From: Pseudotabrizicola alkalilacus
Lineage (GTDB): Bacteria; Pseudomonadota; Alphaproteobacteria; Rhodobacterales; Rhodobacteraceae
Length of the DNA: 64,000 nucleotides
Assembly (NCBI RefSeq): GCF_003443995.1
Contig: NZ_QWEY01000006.1
Coordinates: 186,001-250,000 of the forward strand
Direction: 5' to 3'
Shown here: positions 8,311-18,547 of the stretch, piece by piece
Layout: each line of letters begins with the position of its first letter
Position numbering within the stretch: position 1 is the stretch's first letter
Notes under the pieces: model-generated
The model's database searches: none
Seen by the model: only the letters and a program-made list of their open reading frames with translations
What the model was told of the DNA's origin: nothing
Program-made: the position numbers and the translations under genes

Positions 8311-10236
8311 TCAGACCAGCCGCAGCCCCTTGCCCACAGCCTCGCGCCGCAGGGCGTCGCGCGCGGTGGTGGCAATGTCACTGGCCTGCAACCCGGCCCA
8401 GGCGTACATCTGCCCCGGTGCGGCCTGATCAATGAACCGGTCGGGCAGTACCATGGTGCGGATCGCCCGGCCCCGTTCCAGCAGCCCTGCCCCGGCCAGA
8501 TGGTGCAGCACCAGCGCGCCAAAGCCCCCCGTACTGCCCTGCTCCACCGTGATCAGCGCCGCGTGATCCTCGATCAGCTGCTCGATCATCCCGGTATCCA
8601 GCGGCTTGGCAAAGCGGGCATCCGCCACCGTGACCGAGATTCCCTCGGCCTCCAGCAGCTCCGCCGCTGCCAGCACCTCGCCCAGATGCGCACCGAAGGA
8701 CAACAGCGCCACATCGCTGCCCCGCCGCAGCACCCGGCCCTTGCCGATCTCCAGCACCCGGCCACGCTCGGGCATCTCCACCCCCAGCCCCTCACCGCGC
8801 GAATAGCGAAAGGCAATCGGCCCCGCCTCATGCGCCACCGCCGTCGCGATCATGTCGCACAGCTCGGCCTCATCGCCGCAGGCCATCACGGTCATGTTGG
8901 GCAGGTTGGCCAGAAACGCCACATCAAACGCCCCGGCATGGGTCGCACCGTCCTGTCCCACCAGACCCGCGCGGTCGATGGCAAAGCGCACCGGCAGATT
9001 TTGCAGGCAGACATCATGCACGATCTGATCATAGCCGCGCTGCAGAAAGCTGGAGTATATCGCGCAGAACGGTTTCATTCCGCTCGCCGCCAGCCCGGCG
9101 GCAAAGGTCACGCCATGCTGCTCGGCGATCCCCACGTCAAACACCCGCGCCGGAAACCGCCGCGCCATCACATCAAGGCCGGTGCCCCCCGGCATGGCCG
9201 CCGTGATGCCCACAATGCGTGGATCGCGCGCCGCCTCTTCGGTCAGCCTTTGCCCGAACACCGCCGTATAGCTCGGCGCATTCGACTTTGCCTTGACCTG
9301 CGCGCCGGTCGCCACGTCGAACTTCGCCACGCCATGATATTTGTCATCCGCGCCCTCGGCGGGGGCATAGCCTTTGCCCTTGACCGTCACCGCATGGATC
9401 AGCACCGGCCCGGTCGCCCGCGCCCGCGCCGCGCGCAAGGTGGCCAGCAGTTGCGGCACATCATGCCCATCCACCGGCCCGATATAGGTAAAGCCGAACT
9501 CCTCGAACAAGGTGCCGCCGCCCGGCATCCCCGTCACCATCTGACGCGCCCGCCGCGCGCCTTCGCGCACCGCCCCCGGCAGATGCGCCTCCACCCCCTC
9601 GGCCACGGCTTTCAAGGTCGCCAAAGGCCCCTTGACCGCAATATCATTCAGATAGCGCTGCAACGCCCCCACCGGCGGGGCAATGCTCATGTCATTGTCG
9701 TTCAGAATGACAAACATGCGGCTTTTCAGATGCCCCGCATGGTTCATCGCCTCATAGGCCATGCCCGCCGTGATCGCGCCATCACCGATCACCGCGATGG
9801 TATCGCCCACCGGCATCCCCATTTCGCGCCCGACCGCAAAGCCCAGACTGGCGCTGATCGAGGTGCTGGAATGGGCCGCCCCAAACGGGTCAAATTCCGA
9901 CTCCGACCGCTTCGTGAACCCCGAAAGCCCCCCCGCCTGCCGCAGGGTCAGCATCCGGTCGCGCCGCCCGGTCAAAATCTTGTGCGGATAGCATTGATGC
10001 CCGACATCCCAGATCAGCTTGTCCAGCGGCGTGTTGAACACCGCATGAATAGCGACGGTCAGCTCGACCACGCCCAAGGACGAGCCCAGATGCCCGCCGG
10101 TGCGGCTGACCACCTCGATCGTCTCGCGCCGCAGCTCACCGGCCAGTGCCGCAAGCTCGGCGTCAGACAGCGCCTTGAGGTCGGCGGGACCGGACACGCG
10201 GTCCAGAACCGGGGTGTGAATGGTAAAATCGCCCAT
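8311..10236 (-). CDS. dxs: 1-deoxy-D-xylulose-5-phosphate synthase
   Basis: 641 residues from the ATG at 10236, which follows GGAGGAGGCG; the upstream open frame is the 3' side of the puf terminator. The enzyme condenses pyruvate and glyceraldehyde-3-phosphate in the first step of the MEP isoprenoid pathway. The thiamine-diphosphate motif runs from [18 protein letters not shown] (from residue 151) to ILNDND (178-183), and the N-terminal [13 protein letters not shown] is intact. Its place directly after pufX is the conserved Rhodobacter arrangement and links precursor supply for carotenoids and phytyl chains to the photosynthesis superoperon, although a terminator-like hairpin separates it from pufX. 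Confidence 0.97.
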   Translation of the reverse strand: MGDFTIHTPVLDRVSGPADLKALSDAELAALAGELRRETIEVVSRTGGHLGSSLGVVELTVAIHAVFNTPLDKLIWDVGHQCYPHKILTGRRDRMLTLRQAGGLSGFTKRSESEFDPFGAAHSSTSISASLGFAVGREMGMPVGDTIAVIGDGAITAGMAYEAMNHAGHLKSRMFVILNDNDMSIAPPVGALQRYLNDIAVKGPLATLKAVAEGVEAHLPGAVREGARRARQMVTGMPGGGTLFEEFGFTYIGPVDGHDVPQLLATLRAARARATGPVLIHAVTVKGKGYAPAEGADDKYHGVAKFDVATGAQVKAKSNAPSYTAVFGQRLTEEAARDPRIVGITAAMPGGTGLDVMARRFPARVFDVGIAEQHGVTFAAGLAASGMKPFCAIYSSFLQRGYDQIVHDVCLQNLPVRFAIDRAGLVGQDGATHAGAFDVAFLANLPNMTVMACGDEAELCDMIATAVAHEAGPIAFRYSRGEGLGVEMPERGRVLEIGKGRVLRRGSDVALLSFGAHLGEVLAAAELLEAEGISVTVADARFAKPLDTGMIEQLIEDHAALITVEQGSTGGFGALVLHHLAGAGLLERGRAIRTMVLPDRFIDQAAPGQMYAWAGLQASDIATTARDALRREAVGKGLRLV

Positions 10237-10282
10237 GGTCGCCTCCTCCAAAGCGGTCGCCCGACCCCAAGGGGCCAAAAGC

Positions 10283-10317
10283 AAAAAAGTGCCGCATGGA
10301 TCAGCTCCACACGGCAC
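10283..10317 (-). terminator. Intrinsic terminator of the puf operon
   Basis: On the minus strand a GTGCCG...CGGCAC stem (extended by TGGA/TCCA) is followed by TTTTTTGC. It lies about 115 bases past pufX and 47 bases before dxs, so dxs is expressed by read-through or its own promoter. Confidence 0.8.
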
Positions 10318-10404
10318 CAGGTCCCTGTCGCCAACAGGAAGGGAACCGGGCTGTGGTTGCGCCCCGGATCCGGACCGGCATCTTGGCCCGAATTAGGTTG
10401 CCAC

Positions 10405-10421
10405 GGGCGGCACAACCGCCC
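10405..10421 (-). other. Stem-loop just past pufX
   Basis: Perfect GGGCGG-CACAA-CCGCCC hairpin 10 bases after the pufX stop codon; a possible mRNA 3'-protecting structure. Confidence 0.6.
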
Positions 10422-10431
10422 GGACACAGGA

Positions 10432-10674
10432 TCACGCCAGATCGTGCCCCGGCGCTGCCAACGGCTGCTCCAGGCTGGACCGTGGCATCGGGTCGGGTGT
10501 CTGGCGGCTTTCCTCGGGCAGCAACAGCCCGATGGCATAGATTGCGCCGATAAAGATGCCGATCCCCAGCAGAAACACCCCGGCCAGAAAGGCCCCCCAT
10601 ACCATCTGTCCGAAAACCCATGTGCGCAGGCGGATGGTCGGACTCTCGGTCTCGTAGAACGGTTTGTCAGACAT
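10432..10674 (-). CDS. pufX: PufX, RC-LH1 core organising polypeptide
   Basis: 80 residues, against about 78-82 in known PufX proteins. It begins MSDKPFYETESPTIRLRTWV, has one membrane span (about residues 20-52) rich in Gly (GAFLAG, GIGIFIGA), and a polar tail rich in Pro and Ser after LLLPEE. PufX diverges fast, but the position right after pufM, the size, the topology and the likeness to R. capsulatus PufX (DKPF start, QM.GAFL, GL.LPE) support the call. In Rhodobacter it opens the LH1 ring for quinone exchange and can drive core dimers. A GAGGGAA ribosome site precedes the ATG, nine bases after the pufM stop. Confidence 0.9.
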   Translation of the reverse strand: MSDKPFYETESPTIRLRTWVFGQMVWGAFLAGVFLLGIGIFIGAIYAIGLLLPEESRQTPDPMPRSSLEQPLAAPGHDLA

Positions 10675-10683
10675 GATGTTCCC

Positions 10684-11607
10684 TCACTGTGGCGGCGCGT
10701 AGCCGTGTTCCTGTGCCCAGACAAACCAGTTGTCCACCACAGTCCCGGTCAACAGAATGCCGATCCCGCCGGTCAGCGTTACAAGCACCGCAAACCACCA
10801 GGCCCAGCGGTGAATCCCCTCCATCGTGGCGTTAAAGCCCATGGTCCAGCGCCAGAACAGCGCCGCCCGCTCTGATGCCGTGCCGCGGTCGATGATCTGC
10901 TCCAGCTCGCGGTCGCCGCCAAACCGGCTGACCGCCAGAATGGTCGCGCCATGCATCGCAAACAGCAGGGCGGAACCGTACAGGAACGCGATGGAAAGCG
11001 CATGGAACGGGTTATAGAACAGGTTGCCATAGGTCAGGCTGAACAGGTTGGTCCAGTCCAGATGGCTGAAGATGCCATATGGCACGGCGTGGCTCCACGA
11101 TCCCATCAGGATCGGCCGGATCAGACCCAGCACCAGAAACAGCCAGATCGCCGAGGCAAAGGCCCAGGCCACATGCTTGCCCATCCCCAGCGCCTGCGCC
11201 CGCAGATACGTCCGCACCCACCAGGCACAGACAGAGATCAGCAGGAAGAAACTGGCGATGATCCACAAGCCGCCTTCGGCAATCGGGGCAAAGCCCAGAC
11301 CATATTCCTCGGCCGGAGGCTCAAGGCTGAACCAGAACAGATCGCGCAGGAACACCGCCGGGTTCAGACCCGCCTGATACCAGAACCACGCGCCCACGGT
11401 GAAAAACCAGATCGCACCGGAGACCAAAGAGATCACGCCCATGGTGCCCAGATAGACCGGCCCCAGCTGCGCATTGCCGATCCAGCCCATCAGGTTGGAA
11501 AACCCGGCGGTCTTGGTGCGGTTGAACAGATCCACCCCTTCGACCAGCCCCATTTCAGGCTCGGCCCGGACCTGGACCTGCGTGAAGATGTTTTGATACT
11601 CAGCCAT
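10684..11607 (-). CDS. pufM: Photosynthetic reaction centre M subunit
   Basis: 307 residues starting [20 protein letters not shown], the normal M-subunit length, with five membrane helices. The M subunit binds bacteriochlorophylls, bacteriopheophytin, the non-haem iron and primary quinone QA in the inner membrane. The frame is open upstream, but the ATG at 11607 overlaps the end of pufL by eight bases and gives the family start. There is no pufC after it; pufX follows, so the reaction centre has no bound tetrahaem cytochrome encoded here. Confidence 0.98.
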   Translation of the reverse strand: MAEYQNIFTQVQVRAEPEMGLVEGVDLFNRTKTAGFSNLMGWIGNAQLGPVYLGTMGVISLVSGAIWFFTVGAWFWYQAGLNPAVFLRDLFWFSLEPPAEEYGLGFAPIAEGGLWIIASFFLLISVCAWWVRTYLRAQALGMGKHVAWAFASAIWLFLVLGLIRPILMGSWSHAVPYGIFSHLDWTNLFSLTYGNLFYNPFHALSIAFLYGSALLFAMHGATILAVSRFGGDRELEQIIDRGTASERAALFWRWTMGFNATMEGIHRWAWWFAVLVTLTGGIGILLTGTVVDNWFVWAQEHGYAPPQ

Positions 11608-12448
11608 TGATGCCTCCCTCAATTCCGGCCCACCACGGCAGTTGCAGCCACCAGTCCCACCAGAACACCCACTGATCAAACCAGATGGTGCCGGAAATCA
11701 CGATACAGATTGCCGACCAGAACCCGGCATTGAGCGCCAGGAGCAGACCAACACGGTGGATACCAAGCGTACCAACCGAATAGCCGATCAGATCGCGGAA
11801 ATAGGTATCCTCGTGATCCGGCGTCCGCATCTCCTTGCCCTTTTCAGGGTTGGCCGCCGACAGGATCAGCGCGCCATGCAAGGACAGTGCCAGCGCCGTG
11901 GTGAAGAAGAAACTCACCGCGATCATATGCGCCGGATTGTAGTGGAAATTGCCGTATTGGTAGCCGGTGTTCGACACCCAGTCGAGGTGGGTCCAGATGC
12001 CATAGGGAAAGGCATAGCCCCAGGCCCCCATCAGCACCGGGCGGATCACCACCAGCGTGAGGTAAGCGAAAATCGCCACCCCGAACGCCACCGGCACATG
12101 ATAGCCCATACCCAGCTTGCGGCAGATCTCGACCTCGCGCAGCGCCCAGGACACAAAGGCCCCGGTCGCGCAGATGGTGATCACCTGCCACAACCCGCCC
12201 TCACGCAGCGGCGCTGCGGCAAGGCCCATTTCAACAGGCGGCGGCGCAATGGAAATCAGCCAGGGGTTCCATGTTCCCTGCAAACTCGCGCCATAAAAGA
12301 TCAGAATTGTGCCGAGGGCTGCAAAGAAGAAGCCCACGACTCCAAAGAAGCCGACGTAGAAAGGGCCGACCCAGAAGTCGAACAGATTCCCGCCGACAAG
12401 CGTGCCGCCCGGCACGCGGTATTTTCGTTCGAAGCTGAGCAGTGCCAT
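11600..12448 (-). CDS. pufL: Photosynthetic reaction centre L subunit
   Basis: 282 residues starting [20 protein letters not shown], as in Rhodobacter L subunits, with five membrane helices and the conserved [20 protein letters not shown] and [20 protein letters not shown] segments that ligate the special-pair and iron sites. It pairs with PufM to form the charge-separating core and carries the QB site. It is separated from pufA by 128 bases holding strong hairpins, consistent with differential decay of the pufBA and pufLM messages known in Rhodobacter. Confidence 0.98.
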   Translation of the reverse strand: MALLSFERKYRVPGGTLVGGNLFDFWVGPFYVGFFGVVGFFFAALGTILIFYGASLQGTWNPWLISIAPPPVEMGLAAAPLREGGLWQVITICATGAFVSWALREVEICRKLGMGYHVPVAFGVAIFAYLTLVVIRPVLMGAWGYAFPYGIWTHLDWVSNTGYQYGNFHYNPAHMIAVSFFFTTALALSLHGALILSAANPEKGKEMRTPDHEDTYFRDLIGYSVGTLGIHRVGLLLALNAGFWSAICIVISGTIWFDQWVFWWDWWLQLPWWAGIEGGING

Positions 12449-12532
12449 GCTTCCCTCTCCGCGTTTATGGAGGCGGTCCCGTCATGGGCGGAATGCGCCA
12501 TGGGAGGCCGACTTGACATTCGGTGTGGTTTT

Positions 12533-12563
12533 CGCGGGCGGCCTGACCAGCAAGCCGCCCGCG
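12533..12563 (-). other. pufA-pufL intercistronic hairpin
   Basis: On the minus strand a perfect 10-bp stem (CGCGGGCGGC / GCCGCCCGCG) with an 11-base loop, followed by AAAA, lies 14 bases after the pufA stop. A weaker hairpin (CATGG..CG / CGCCATG, about 12483-12502) lies nearer pufL. In R. capsulatus, hairpins at this place protect the pufBA mRNA segment from 3' decay and so raise LH1 over reaction centre. Confidence 0.8.
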
Positions 12564-12576
12564 ACGGGGTCACGGA

Positions 12577-12753
12577 TTACTCCGCAACCACGACGCGGTT
12601 GTACTTCGCCGCTGCGATGTCGAGCCAGTTGTAGGACGGGGTCGACAGCAGCACGAGGTGGATCATCGCCGCCAGCAGGAACAGGAAAACACCCTGTGCC
12701 ACAAACACGCGACGGGGATCGAAGATCAGCCAGATTTTGTAGAATTTCGACAT
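12577..12753 (-). CDS. pufA: Light-harvesting 1 alpha polypeptide
   Basis: 58 residues starting [20 protein letters not shown], very like R. sphaeroides LH1 alpha. It has one membrane helix with the bacteriochlorophyll-ligating His in [11 protein letters not shown]. It pairs with PufB to form the LH1 ring around the reaction centre. A good ribosome site (GAGGA) precedes the ATG; the upstream part of the open frame is the pufB 3' end read in another frame. Confidence 0.98.
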   Translation of the reverse strand: MSKFYKIWLIFDPRRVFVAQGVFLFLLAAMIHLVLLSTPSYNWLDIAAAKYNRVVVAE

Positions 12754-12766
12754 TGTGTGATCCTCC

Positions 12767-12916
12767 TCAGAACCAGGGGCGCCAGATATACACGGCAAGG
12801 TGGGCAACCACGGCAATTGCCGTGAAGAGCCAGAGCCCGCTCATGTAGACAGAATGCAGTTCCTGCGCCTGCTCGTCGGTAAGACCTGTGAAACTCAGGT
12901 CGGTTCTATCAGCCAT
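12767..12916 (-). CDS. pufB: Light-harvesting 1 beta polypeptide
   Basis: 49 residues starting [20 protein letters not shown] and ending in the hallmark [12 protein letters not shown], whose His ligates bacteriochlorophyll. The ATG at 12916 follows GGAGGATACT. First structural gene of the pufBALMX block; the 158 bases between it and pufQ hold no further gene. Confidence 0.98.
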   Translation of the reverse strand: MADRTDLSFTGLTDEQAQELHSVYMSGLWLFTAIAVVAHLAVYIWRPWF

Positions 12917-13074
12917 AGTATCCTCCGGATTTGGAGACTGCCGCCGCATACCCTGCGGCGGGGGTCACGGAGCGGCGGAGTGCCGTTCCGTGTTTTCCGA
13001 TTCCCCACAGGTCTTGCGGGAAAACGAAGCGATGGCTTCCGACGGGCGCGGCGGAAGGGAAGTGCGGGGCCGGG

Positions 13075-13287
13075 TTACGGCCGGAAAATCGCGGGCGTGA
13101 TCGCCCCGGCCTCGTGCCAGGCCCGGGCCAGCGGCCCATGCACCGGCAGACGCTGGTGCCGGATCACCGCCCAGACCCAGGCCCCGAGGGACAAGGGCAC
13201 GGCGACCAGAAAAATCATTGCGAAATAGATGTAGAACTCGGCTTTCGGCGTGCGGTGCACATGCCCGCCTGCGGTCTGGTCACTCAT
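13075..13287 (-). CDS. pufQ: PufQ, bacteriochlorophyll supply/assembly factor
   Basis: 70 residues with one central membrane segment ([20 protein letters not shown]) and a conserved C-terminal part ([20 protein letters not shown]) that matches PufQ of R. capsulatus and R. sphaeroides. PufQ is known to stimulate bacteriochlorophyll formation, probably by handling intermediates at the membrane. Its start overlaps the end of bchZ by eight bases, coupling pigment synthesis genes to the puf operon. Confidence 0.95.
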   Translation of the reverse strand: MSDQTAGGHVHRTPKAEFYIYFAMIFLVAVPLSLGAWVWAVIRHQRLPVHGPLARAWHEAGAITPAIFRP

Positions 13288-14770
13288 GGGTGCCTCCCTT
13301 GGTTTCCCGGCTCACGGATTGGCGGGTATCGCCGCGCAATCCTTCGACAAATTCGACAATCACCCGCTCGGCCCCTTGGTCGAGCGCAGCTTTTTCCGCC
13401 GCATCCCGCAGGGATTTGGCGGCAGAGATCCGGGTCAGCACCGGATGTTCGGAAACGATACGGTCCAATGCGGCCTGCGCATCCAGATCCCATGGGAAAT
13501 CACGCCGCAGCGTGGTGGGCGTGGCCGCCGCCGAGTCCATCTCGGACCCCAGCGGCAGGATATGGAACAAGGCCTCGAACAGCCCGTTGCACACCTCCTG
13601 CAAGATCCAGACCGCACCGGCATAGCCCATGAACGGCGTGCCGGTGTGGCGCCGGATCGCAGCACCGGGAAAGCTTGCAGCGATGAAACTGGGGGCCGGA
13701 CCATGGCCACCTTTCAGCTCCGCCAGATACATCTTCTCATTGATCGACCCCATCACGATCAGCGGCCGGTGCTGCTTCAGCTGCGCCCGCACCGCCTCGT
13801 TGTTGGTCTTTGACCCTGCCACGCGCGACACGGCAAAGGCGCAAGGCAGGCCCAGATCATCCTCCAGATAGGCCCGCACGCCGCGCGCATAGGTGTCATT
13901 GGCGACAATCGCAAAGCTCGCCGTGGCAAAGAAATCCTGCGTGACCGAGCGCCACAGATCCCAGACCGGCTTCAGCGTCGAATGCTTCTCGCGCTCGATG
14001 AACGGCTCCGGGTCCAGCCCCAGCAAATCGCCCAAGGCGCGCAGGAATTTAGTGGTCGAGTCGAGGCCGAACGGCGCCTGCAGGTACGGCTTGCCCAGCA
14101 CCTCGGCCAGACCGCGACCAAACTCGCGGTACATCACGATGTTCACATCGGCATTCACCAGATTGCGCATCTCGGCCAGATGCGCGCCCAGCGGCATCAC
14201 CATATTGACCTCGGCCCCGATGCCCTCGGCCAGACGGCGGATCTCGTACAGGTCCGACGCCATGTTGAAAGTGCCATACATCGGTCCCAGAATATTGACG
14301 CGCGGGCGGTCGCCCTCGGCCCGCTTTTTCTCCAGCGGCATCCGGCCCTTGGTCATGCCGAACTCGGTGAAGATCCAGGTCATCGCCCGGTCAGCGCATT
14401 GCCATTGATCCTCATCAATGGTGCGCGGCAAAAACCGCTGGATGTTTGTCCCCGCAGGCGTCACCCCACCGCCGATCATCTCGGCAATGCTGCCAGTAAC
14501 CACCACCGCGGGCAGCGCCGGGTCCAGCGTCTTCCACGCCCGCGCCATCGAGGACTCGGTCCCCGAGGTCATCTCATCCTCGCCCAGACCCGTGACAACG
14601 ATCGGCAATTCATGCGGCGGCAGACCATCGGTGTAGTGCAGCACGGACGTTACCGGCAGGTTCTCGCAGCCCACCGGGCCGTCGATCACCACCTGCAAGC
14701 CCTTGACGGCGCAGAAGGCATAGATGGCGCCCCAGTAGCCGCCTGCCCGGTCGTGGTCCTGAATCAACAT
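13280..14770 (-). CDS. bchZ: Chlorophyllide a reductase subunit Z
   Basis: 496 residues, a nitrogenase-like NifK-type subunit. With BchY it forms the catalytic component that, with electrons from BchX, reduces ring B of chlorophyllide a. The N-terminal [20 protein letters not shown] and [11 protein letters not shown] region carries the cluster-ligating cysteine. The end overlaps pufQ by eight bases. bchY lies upstream, 88 bases away, with a dispersed repeat between. Confidence 0.97.
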   Translation of the reverse strand: MLIQDHDRAGGYWGAIYAFCAVKGLQVVIDGPVGCENLPVTSVLHYTDGLPPHELPIVVTGLGEDEMTSGTESSMARAWKTLDPALPAVVVTGSIAEMIGGGVTPAGTNIQRFLPRTIDEDQWQCADRAMTWIFTEFGMTKGRMPLEKKRAEGDRPRVNILGPMYGTFNMASDLYEIRRLAEGIGAEVNMVMPLGAHLAEMRNLVNADVNIVMYREFGRGLAEVLGKPYLQAPFGLDSTTKFLRALGDLLGLDPEPFIEREKHSTLKPVWDLWRSVTQDFFATASFAIVANDTYARGVRAYLEDDLGLPCAFAVSRVAGSKTNNEAVRAQLKQHRPLIVMGSINEKMYLAELKGGHGPAPSFIAASFPGAAIRRHTGTPFMGYAGAVWILQEVCNGLFEALFHILPLGSEMDSAAATPTTLRRDFPWDLDAQAALDRIVSEHPVLTRISAAKSLRDAAEKAALDQGAERVIVEFVEGLRGDTRQSVSRETKGGTHE

Positions 14771-14797
14771 GCGGACCTCCCGGCATGGCGGTCGGCA

Positions 14798-14850
14798 GCG
14801 GGGGTTTCACACCCCCGCACCCCCGTGGGATACTTAGAGACAGAAAATGG
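14798..14850. repeat. Dispersed GC-stem/GGGATA repeat, bchY-bchZ gap
   Basis: Perfect stem GCGGGGGT-TTCAC-ACCCCCGC (14798-14818), then GTGGGATACTTAGAGACAG and AAAATGG. It shares the tail pattern GGGATA.TT....ACAGAAAATG with copies at 39589, 41003, 44865 and 58021. Confidence 0.8.
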
Positions 14851-14858
14851 CAGGAGGA

Positions 14859-16385
14859 TCATATCATCTCCTCCGCCTTGGCGGCGCGCGCCAGCTTGTC
14901 GAGCTTTTTCTGATGCGCGGCGCGGAAATCGGGGCGCAGGTTGGGCGCGCCCTCCCAGATGCCGCCGGTATCGCCCGACCCGACCCCTTCGAAAAAGGTC
15001 TTCATCCCCAGCATCCGGGCCTTGTTGCCCATCGCTGCATTGATCACCTGTGCCAGCGATCCCGCGCCAGCCGGTCCCATCAAGGGCCGGGCCGAGATGA
15101 GGTTCGTGAAGTAAAGCGCTGGAATTCCCAGCTCTTTTGCCTTTTGCACCACAGGTGTCGTGCCAATCGCCAGATCCGGCTGGAACCCGGCCATCGCCGC
15201 GCAATCATCTTCAAGACTGGCGCGGAACTTCACCGCAACCCCTTTGTCGGCCAGCCAGGCGCGATCCGCCTCACTCCATTCGTTGCGCGCGCAAGCAGTG
15301 CCGACATAGGGCACTTCGGCACCACTCTCGATCAGCAGCCGCGCCACCAGCAGCTCAGAGCCTTCGTAACCCGACAGCGTGATCCGGCCCCGGATCGGGT
15401 TCGCGGCCAGCGCAGCCTTGATCGCAGCGCCAAAGGCATTCTGTGCAGCGACGATCTTTTCTGACGCCACATCATAGGCTTCGCCGATGTTCTTCAACCA
15501 GTCCATCGTGCCATCAAACCCGACCGGACCCGAGCCGACAACCGCCCGGCCCGCCGCCTGAAACTCGCGGATCGCCGCCGTGTAGAACGGGTGGATCGCC
15601 GCCACGACCTTGCAATCAAGGGCGGCATACAGCTCGCGCCATTCCCGGCACGGCACCACCGGCCCCGCCGCCAGCCCCATCGGCGCCAGCATCGCGCCGA
15701 TCATCATCGGATCGGCCGGGAACATCTCGCCCAGCAGGGCCACCGTCGGGCGGTCAGACCGGCCCGACGCCGGGGCAGCCACCGGCCCCGCCATGATCTC
15801 CGCCCGCGCATAGGCCAGCATTGCGCCGGCCAGCACATCCTTGGCCTCGGCGTGGGTCGGCACGCCAAACCCCGGCACATCAATGCCCACAATGCGCACG
15901 CCGTTGATTTCATTCGGCAACAGCCGCAGCGGCACGCCGCTGGCGGTCGGCACGCACAGGTTTGTCACCACCACCGCATCATAGCGCGCGGGGTCGGCCA
16001 GTTCGTGCACGGCGTCGCGGATGTCCTCGAAGAGCTTGCCGGTCACCAGCGTCTCCGAGTTGAAGGGCACATAACCAACCGACCGGCGGGCACCATAAAA
16101 GTGAGATACAAACGTCAGCCCATAGACACAGCAGGCGGACCCCGACAGCACCGTCGCCACCCGCCGCATCCGCAAACCCACGCGCAGGGAGCCAAAGGCC
16201 GGGCACATGGATTGTGGTTTGTCGTGAGGGCCTTGCGGGTAATCCTTTGCGTAACGGTTCAACAGGTCCGAATTGCCCGCCGCCCGCGCCGCCGCTGCCA
16301 TCTGATCCGCCCCGGCATGACAGCCCAAGCCATCCACCGATGGCACAGCCGCCTGATCGGGCGTGACATGGCGCAACCCGCTCAT
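14859..16385 (-). CDS. bchY: Chlorophyllide a reductase subunit Y
   Basis: 508 residues, the NifD-like partner of BchZ. The conserved core CPAFGSLRVGLRMRR, SGSACCVYGLTFVSHFYGAR and GYVPFNSETLVTGKLFEDIR contain the cysteines for the shared [4Fe-4S] cluster. The first 40 or so residues are variable, with HVTPDQAAVPSVDGLGCHAG here. The ATG at 16385 overlaps the stop of a 24-codon ORF lying between bchX and bchY. Confidence 0.97.
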   Translation of the reverse strand: MSGLRHVTPDQAAVPSVDGLGCHAGADQMAAAARAAGNSDLLNRYAKDYPQGPHDKPQSMCPAFGSLRVGLRMRRVATVLSGSACCVYGLTFVSHFYGARRSVGYVPFNSETLVTGKLFEDIRDAVHELADPARYDAVVVTNLCVPTASGVPLRLLPNEINGVRIVGIDVPGFGVPTHAEAKDVLAGAMLAYARAEIMAGPVAAPASGRSDRPTVALLGEMFPADPMMIGAMLAPMGLAAGPVVPCREWRELYAALDCKVVAAIHPFYTAAIREFQAAGRAVVGSGPVGFDGTMDWLKNIGEAYDVASEKIVAAQNAFGAAIKAALAANPIRGRITLSGYEGSELLVARLLIESGAEVPYVGTACARNEWSEADRAWLADKGVAVKFRASLEDDCAAMAGFQPDLAIGTTPVVQKAKELGIPALYFTNLISARPLMGPAGAGSLAQVINAAMGNKARMLGMKTFFEGVGSGDTGGIWEGAPNLRPDFRAAHQKKLDKLARAAKAEEMI

Positions 16386-16456
16386 TGCGACCCCGCCTTG
16401 CGCTGCATCGCGCGCAGCGCTTCTTCCACCTGACGCAAGGCTTCCAGATCAAACAT
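16382..16456 (-). CDS. 24-codon ORF overlapping bchX and bchY
   Basis: Between bchX and bchY there is a short [23 protein letters not shown] plus AGSQ. Its ATG (16456) overlaps the last two codons of bchX and its TGA overlaps the bchY ATG (ATGA). The predicted peptide is a single amphipathic helix rich in Glu, Arg and Leu. It may only keep ribosomes coupled across the gap, as a leader-like relay, or it may be a real micro-protein. No strong ribosome site is seen, so expression would depend on coupling. Confidence 0.45.
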   Translation of the reverse strand: MFDLEALRQVEEALRAMQRKAGSQ

Positions 16457-17453
16457 TGTCATACACCACTTCCAGCGAGACCTTCACTCCGGCGTATTTG
16501 CCGCGCATGTCGGCGTCGGTGGCCGGGGTCAGCACGAAATCCGCGCCGGTGTGTTCGGCGCTGAACAGGCCCAGCAGCCCGTCCTGCGTCAGCGGCGCCG
16601 GACGCACCGGGGGGGCAAGGCCCACCGCTGTCGCCAGATCAGCAAACATCGGTCCCCACTGGCTTTCATAGCTGCCAACGATATGATAATTCGCCGATTT
16701 CTTGCGCAGATCATCATCTTGCGGGATCGCCGCCAGCACCGGAATCTTTACCTCGGCCGCAAAGGCCGCCGCCTCGCCGGTGCCGTCATCCTTGTTGATC
16801 ACCAGCCCGGCCACGCCGACATTGCCGCCCAGCCGCCGGAAATACTCCACCGCAGAGCAGACATTGTTGGCGACATACAGCGATTGCAGATCGTTCGACG
16901 CGACCAGGATCACCTTTTGCGCCATGTCCCGCGCGATCGGCAGACCAAAGCCGCCGCAGACCACATCGCCGAGGAAATCCAGCAGCACATAGTCAAAGTC
17001 CCAGTCGTGAAACCCCAGCTTTTCCAGCAGCTCAAACCCATGGATGATCCCGCGCCCGCCGCAGCCCCGGCCCACTTCCGGCCCGCCCAGTTCCATCGCG
17101 AACACGCCGCCGCGTTTGAAGCAGACATCGCCGATCTTCACCTCTTCCCCCGCCAGTTTCTTTCGGGTCGAGGTCTCGATGATCGTCGGGCAGGCCTTGC
17201 CACCGAACAGCAGCGACGTGGTATCCGATTTCGGGTCGCAGCCGATCAGCAGCACCCGCTGGCCCATTTCGGCCATCATGTGCGACAGGTTGGCCAGCGT
17301 GAAGGATTTGCCAATGCCACCCTTGCCATAGATCGCGATGATCTGTGTCTTCTTGGTGGGCTCCCCCTGCGGGATCTCCAGGTTGGGCTCTTCATGCGCC
17401 TCGTCGCGCAGGCGGGCGTCAAAATCCTTGAGGTTCGGGATATCCAGGGTCAT
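16449..17453 (-). CDS. bchX: Chlorophyllide a reductase iron protein subunit X
   Basis: 334 residues, a NifH-like ATPase. The P-loop YGKGGIGKS is near residue 43, and the two cysteines that would bridge the dimer [4Fe-4S] cluster are in GRGCGGRG and DVVCGGFG. It passes ATP-driven electrons to BchYZ in the inner-membrane-associated chlorophyllide a reductase. The ATG overlaps the bchC stop by four bases (ATGA). Confidence 0.98.
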   Translation of the reverse strand: MTLDIPNLKDFDARLRDEAHEEPNLEIPQGEPTKKTQIIAIYGKGGIGKSFTLANLSHMMAEMGQRVLLIGCDPKSDTTSLLFGGKACPTIIETSTRKKLAGEEVKIGDVCFKRGGVFAMELGGPEVGRGCGGRGIIHGFELLEKLGFHDWDFDYVLLDFLGDVVCGGFGLPIARDMAQKVILVASNDLQSLYVANNVCSAVEYFRRLGGNVGVAGLVINKDDGTGEAAAFAAEVKIPVLAAIPQDDDLRKKSANYHIVGSYESQWGPMFADLATAVGLAPPVRPAPLTQDGLLGLFSAEHTGADFVLTPATDADMRGKYAGVKVSLEVVYDNV

Positions 17454-18394
17454 GCGTGGCCGCTCCAGTCTAAAATCATTTTCAGGCAGGATGCGTCTTC
17501 AAAGGCCGTTCTATAGGCCTCTGTTGCATCCGATGCCGGGCGGGTGTGGGTGATCAGCCCCGACAGGGACAAGGCACCGCTCTCGATCAGGGCGCGGGTG
17601 GCAGTCAGGTCATCCGGGGTCCATTCGCTGGCAATCCGGATCCGCGCCTCTTTCATAAAGGCAGGCGGAAAGGCAAAGCTCACCGGCTCGGTGTAGAACC
17701 CGGCCAGCACCACCTCACCGCCGCGCGCCAGCCGCGTCACCAGTTGGTCCAGCAGGCCCGTGGCCCCGCTGGCATCGTAAATCGCCTTGTAATCGCGGCG
17801 TGTATCTTCGGCGGGGTCAATCACCTCATAGCCGACAGCACCGCTGCGGCGTGCGGGGTTCACCTCCCAAACCACCGGCGCAGGGGCCCCGGCCGCCACG
17901 GTCAGCCGCGCCAGCAACCGGCCCAGCGTGCCATGCCCCACGATCAGATCGGGCAGCGCGGTGTTGAACCCGGCCAGCGCATGCCGCGCGGTTGCGGCCA
18001 GCGCCAGCAGCGCACCCTCGGCGCCCATGCCCCGGTCCAGCCGCGCCACCCGCGCCGCAGGCGTCACCAGATGGCGCGACGCGCCCCCGAACAGCCCGCG
18101 CACATTGTCTGCAAAGCAATTGGCACCGGGCACAAACACATGCTCGCCGACGCGAAAGCCGCTTTCCGGGGCGGCTTCCACCACCTCGCCAAACGACTCG
18201 TAGCCGGGCACCAGCGGATAGCCCATGCCGGGAAACGGCGGCATTGTGCCGCACCAGAACAGCTTTTCCGTGCCGGTCGAAATACCGGAATGCGACACCT
18301 CGACCACCAGATCCCCGACCGTCGGAGCGCAGAGGCCCAAAGACGCAAGCCCCAGATCGCGCGGCCCGGACAGGATGACGGCAGATGTTCTCAC
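17450..18394 (-). CDS. bchC: Bacteriochlorophyllide a dehydrogenase (3-hydroxyethyl)
   Basis: 314 residues from a GTG at 18394. This start gives the family N-terminus ([15 protein letters not shown]) and has GGAGGAGAGGAG upstream; a GTG nine codons earlier lies inside the leader. It is an MDR-type, alcohol-dehydrogenase-like enzyme, with [13 protein letters not shown] and a nucleotide fold around [13 protein letters not shown]. It oxidises the 3-(1-hydroxyethyl) group to acetyl in bacteriochlorophyllide a synthesis. First gene of bchCXYZ, behind a promoter with two PpsR sites. Confidence 0.97.
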   Translation of the reverse strand: MRTSAVILSGPRDLGLASLGLCAPTVGDLVVEVSHSGISTGTEKLFWCGTMPPFPGMGYPLVPGYESFGEVVEAAPESGFRVGEHVFVPGANCFADNVRGLFGGASRHLVTPAARVARLDRGMGAEGALLALAATARHALAGFNTALPDLIVGHGTLGRLLARLTVAAGAPAPVVWEVNPARRSGAVGYEVIDPAEDTRRDYKAIYDASGATGLLDQLVTRLARGGEVVLAGFYTEPVSFAFPPAFMKEARIRIASEWTPDDLTATRALIESGALSLSGLITHTRPASDATEAYRTAFEDASCLKMILDWSGHA

Positions 18395-18454
18395 GTGGTC
18401 TCCTCTCCTCCCCTTGATCACAGAGTCGCGATCCCTTGGGGTCTTTGCGTTAGG

Positions 18455-18472
18455 TGTAAGTTTAATCTTACA
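18455..18472. promoter_or_regulatory. PpsR/CrtJ site, bchC promoter (proximal)
   Basis: TGTAAGTTTAATCTTACA matches the TGT-N12-ACA consensus exactly. It covers the likely leftward -10 (TAAACT, 18459-18464 on the minus strand). Confidence 0.9.
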
Positions 18473-18480
18473 TTCTAATC

Positions 18481-18498
18481 TGTCAATTTAAATGGACA
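18481..18498. promoter_or_regulatory. PpsR/CrtJ site, bchC promoter (distal, over -35)
   Basis: TGTCAATTTAAATGGACA matches TGT-N12-ACA. On the minus strand it contains TTGACA, 16 bases from the TAAACT in the other site, so the two sites cover the whole bchC promoter; they are 8 bases apart, the classic cooperative spacing. Confidence 0.9.
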
Positions 18499-18547
18499 CT
18501 TTTTCGGCAGATAGCTGTGCAGCGGTTGAAAACACCCCTGCCGGGCC

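Noticed and set aside
8188-10875. 895-codon open frame on the + strand over dxs and puf
   Set aside because: It is antisense to dxs, pufX and pufM, has the Arg/Pro/His-rich composition of a GC-rich shadow frame, and no recognisable domain.
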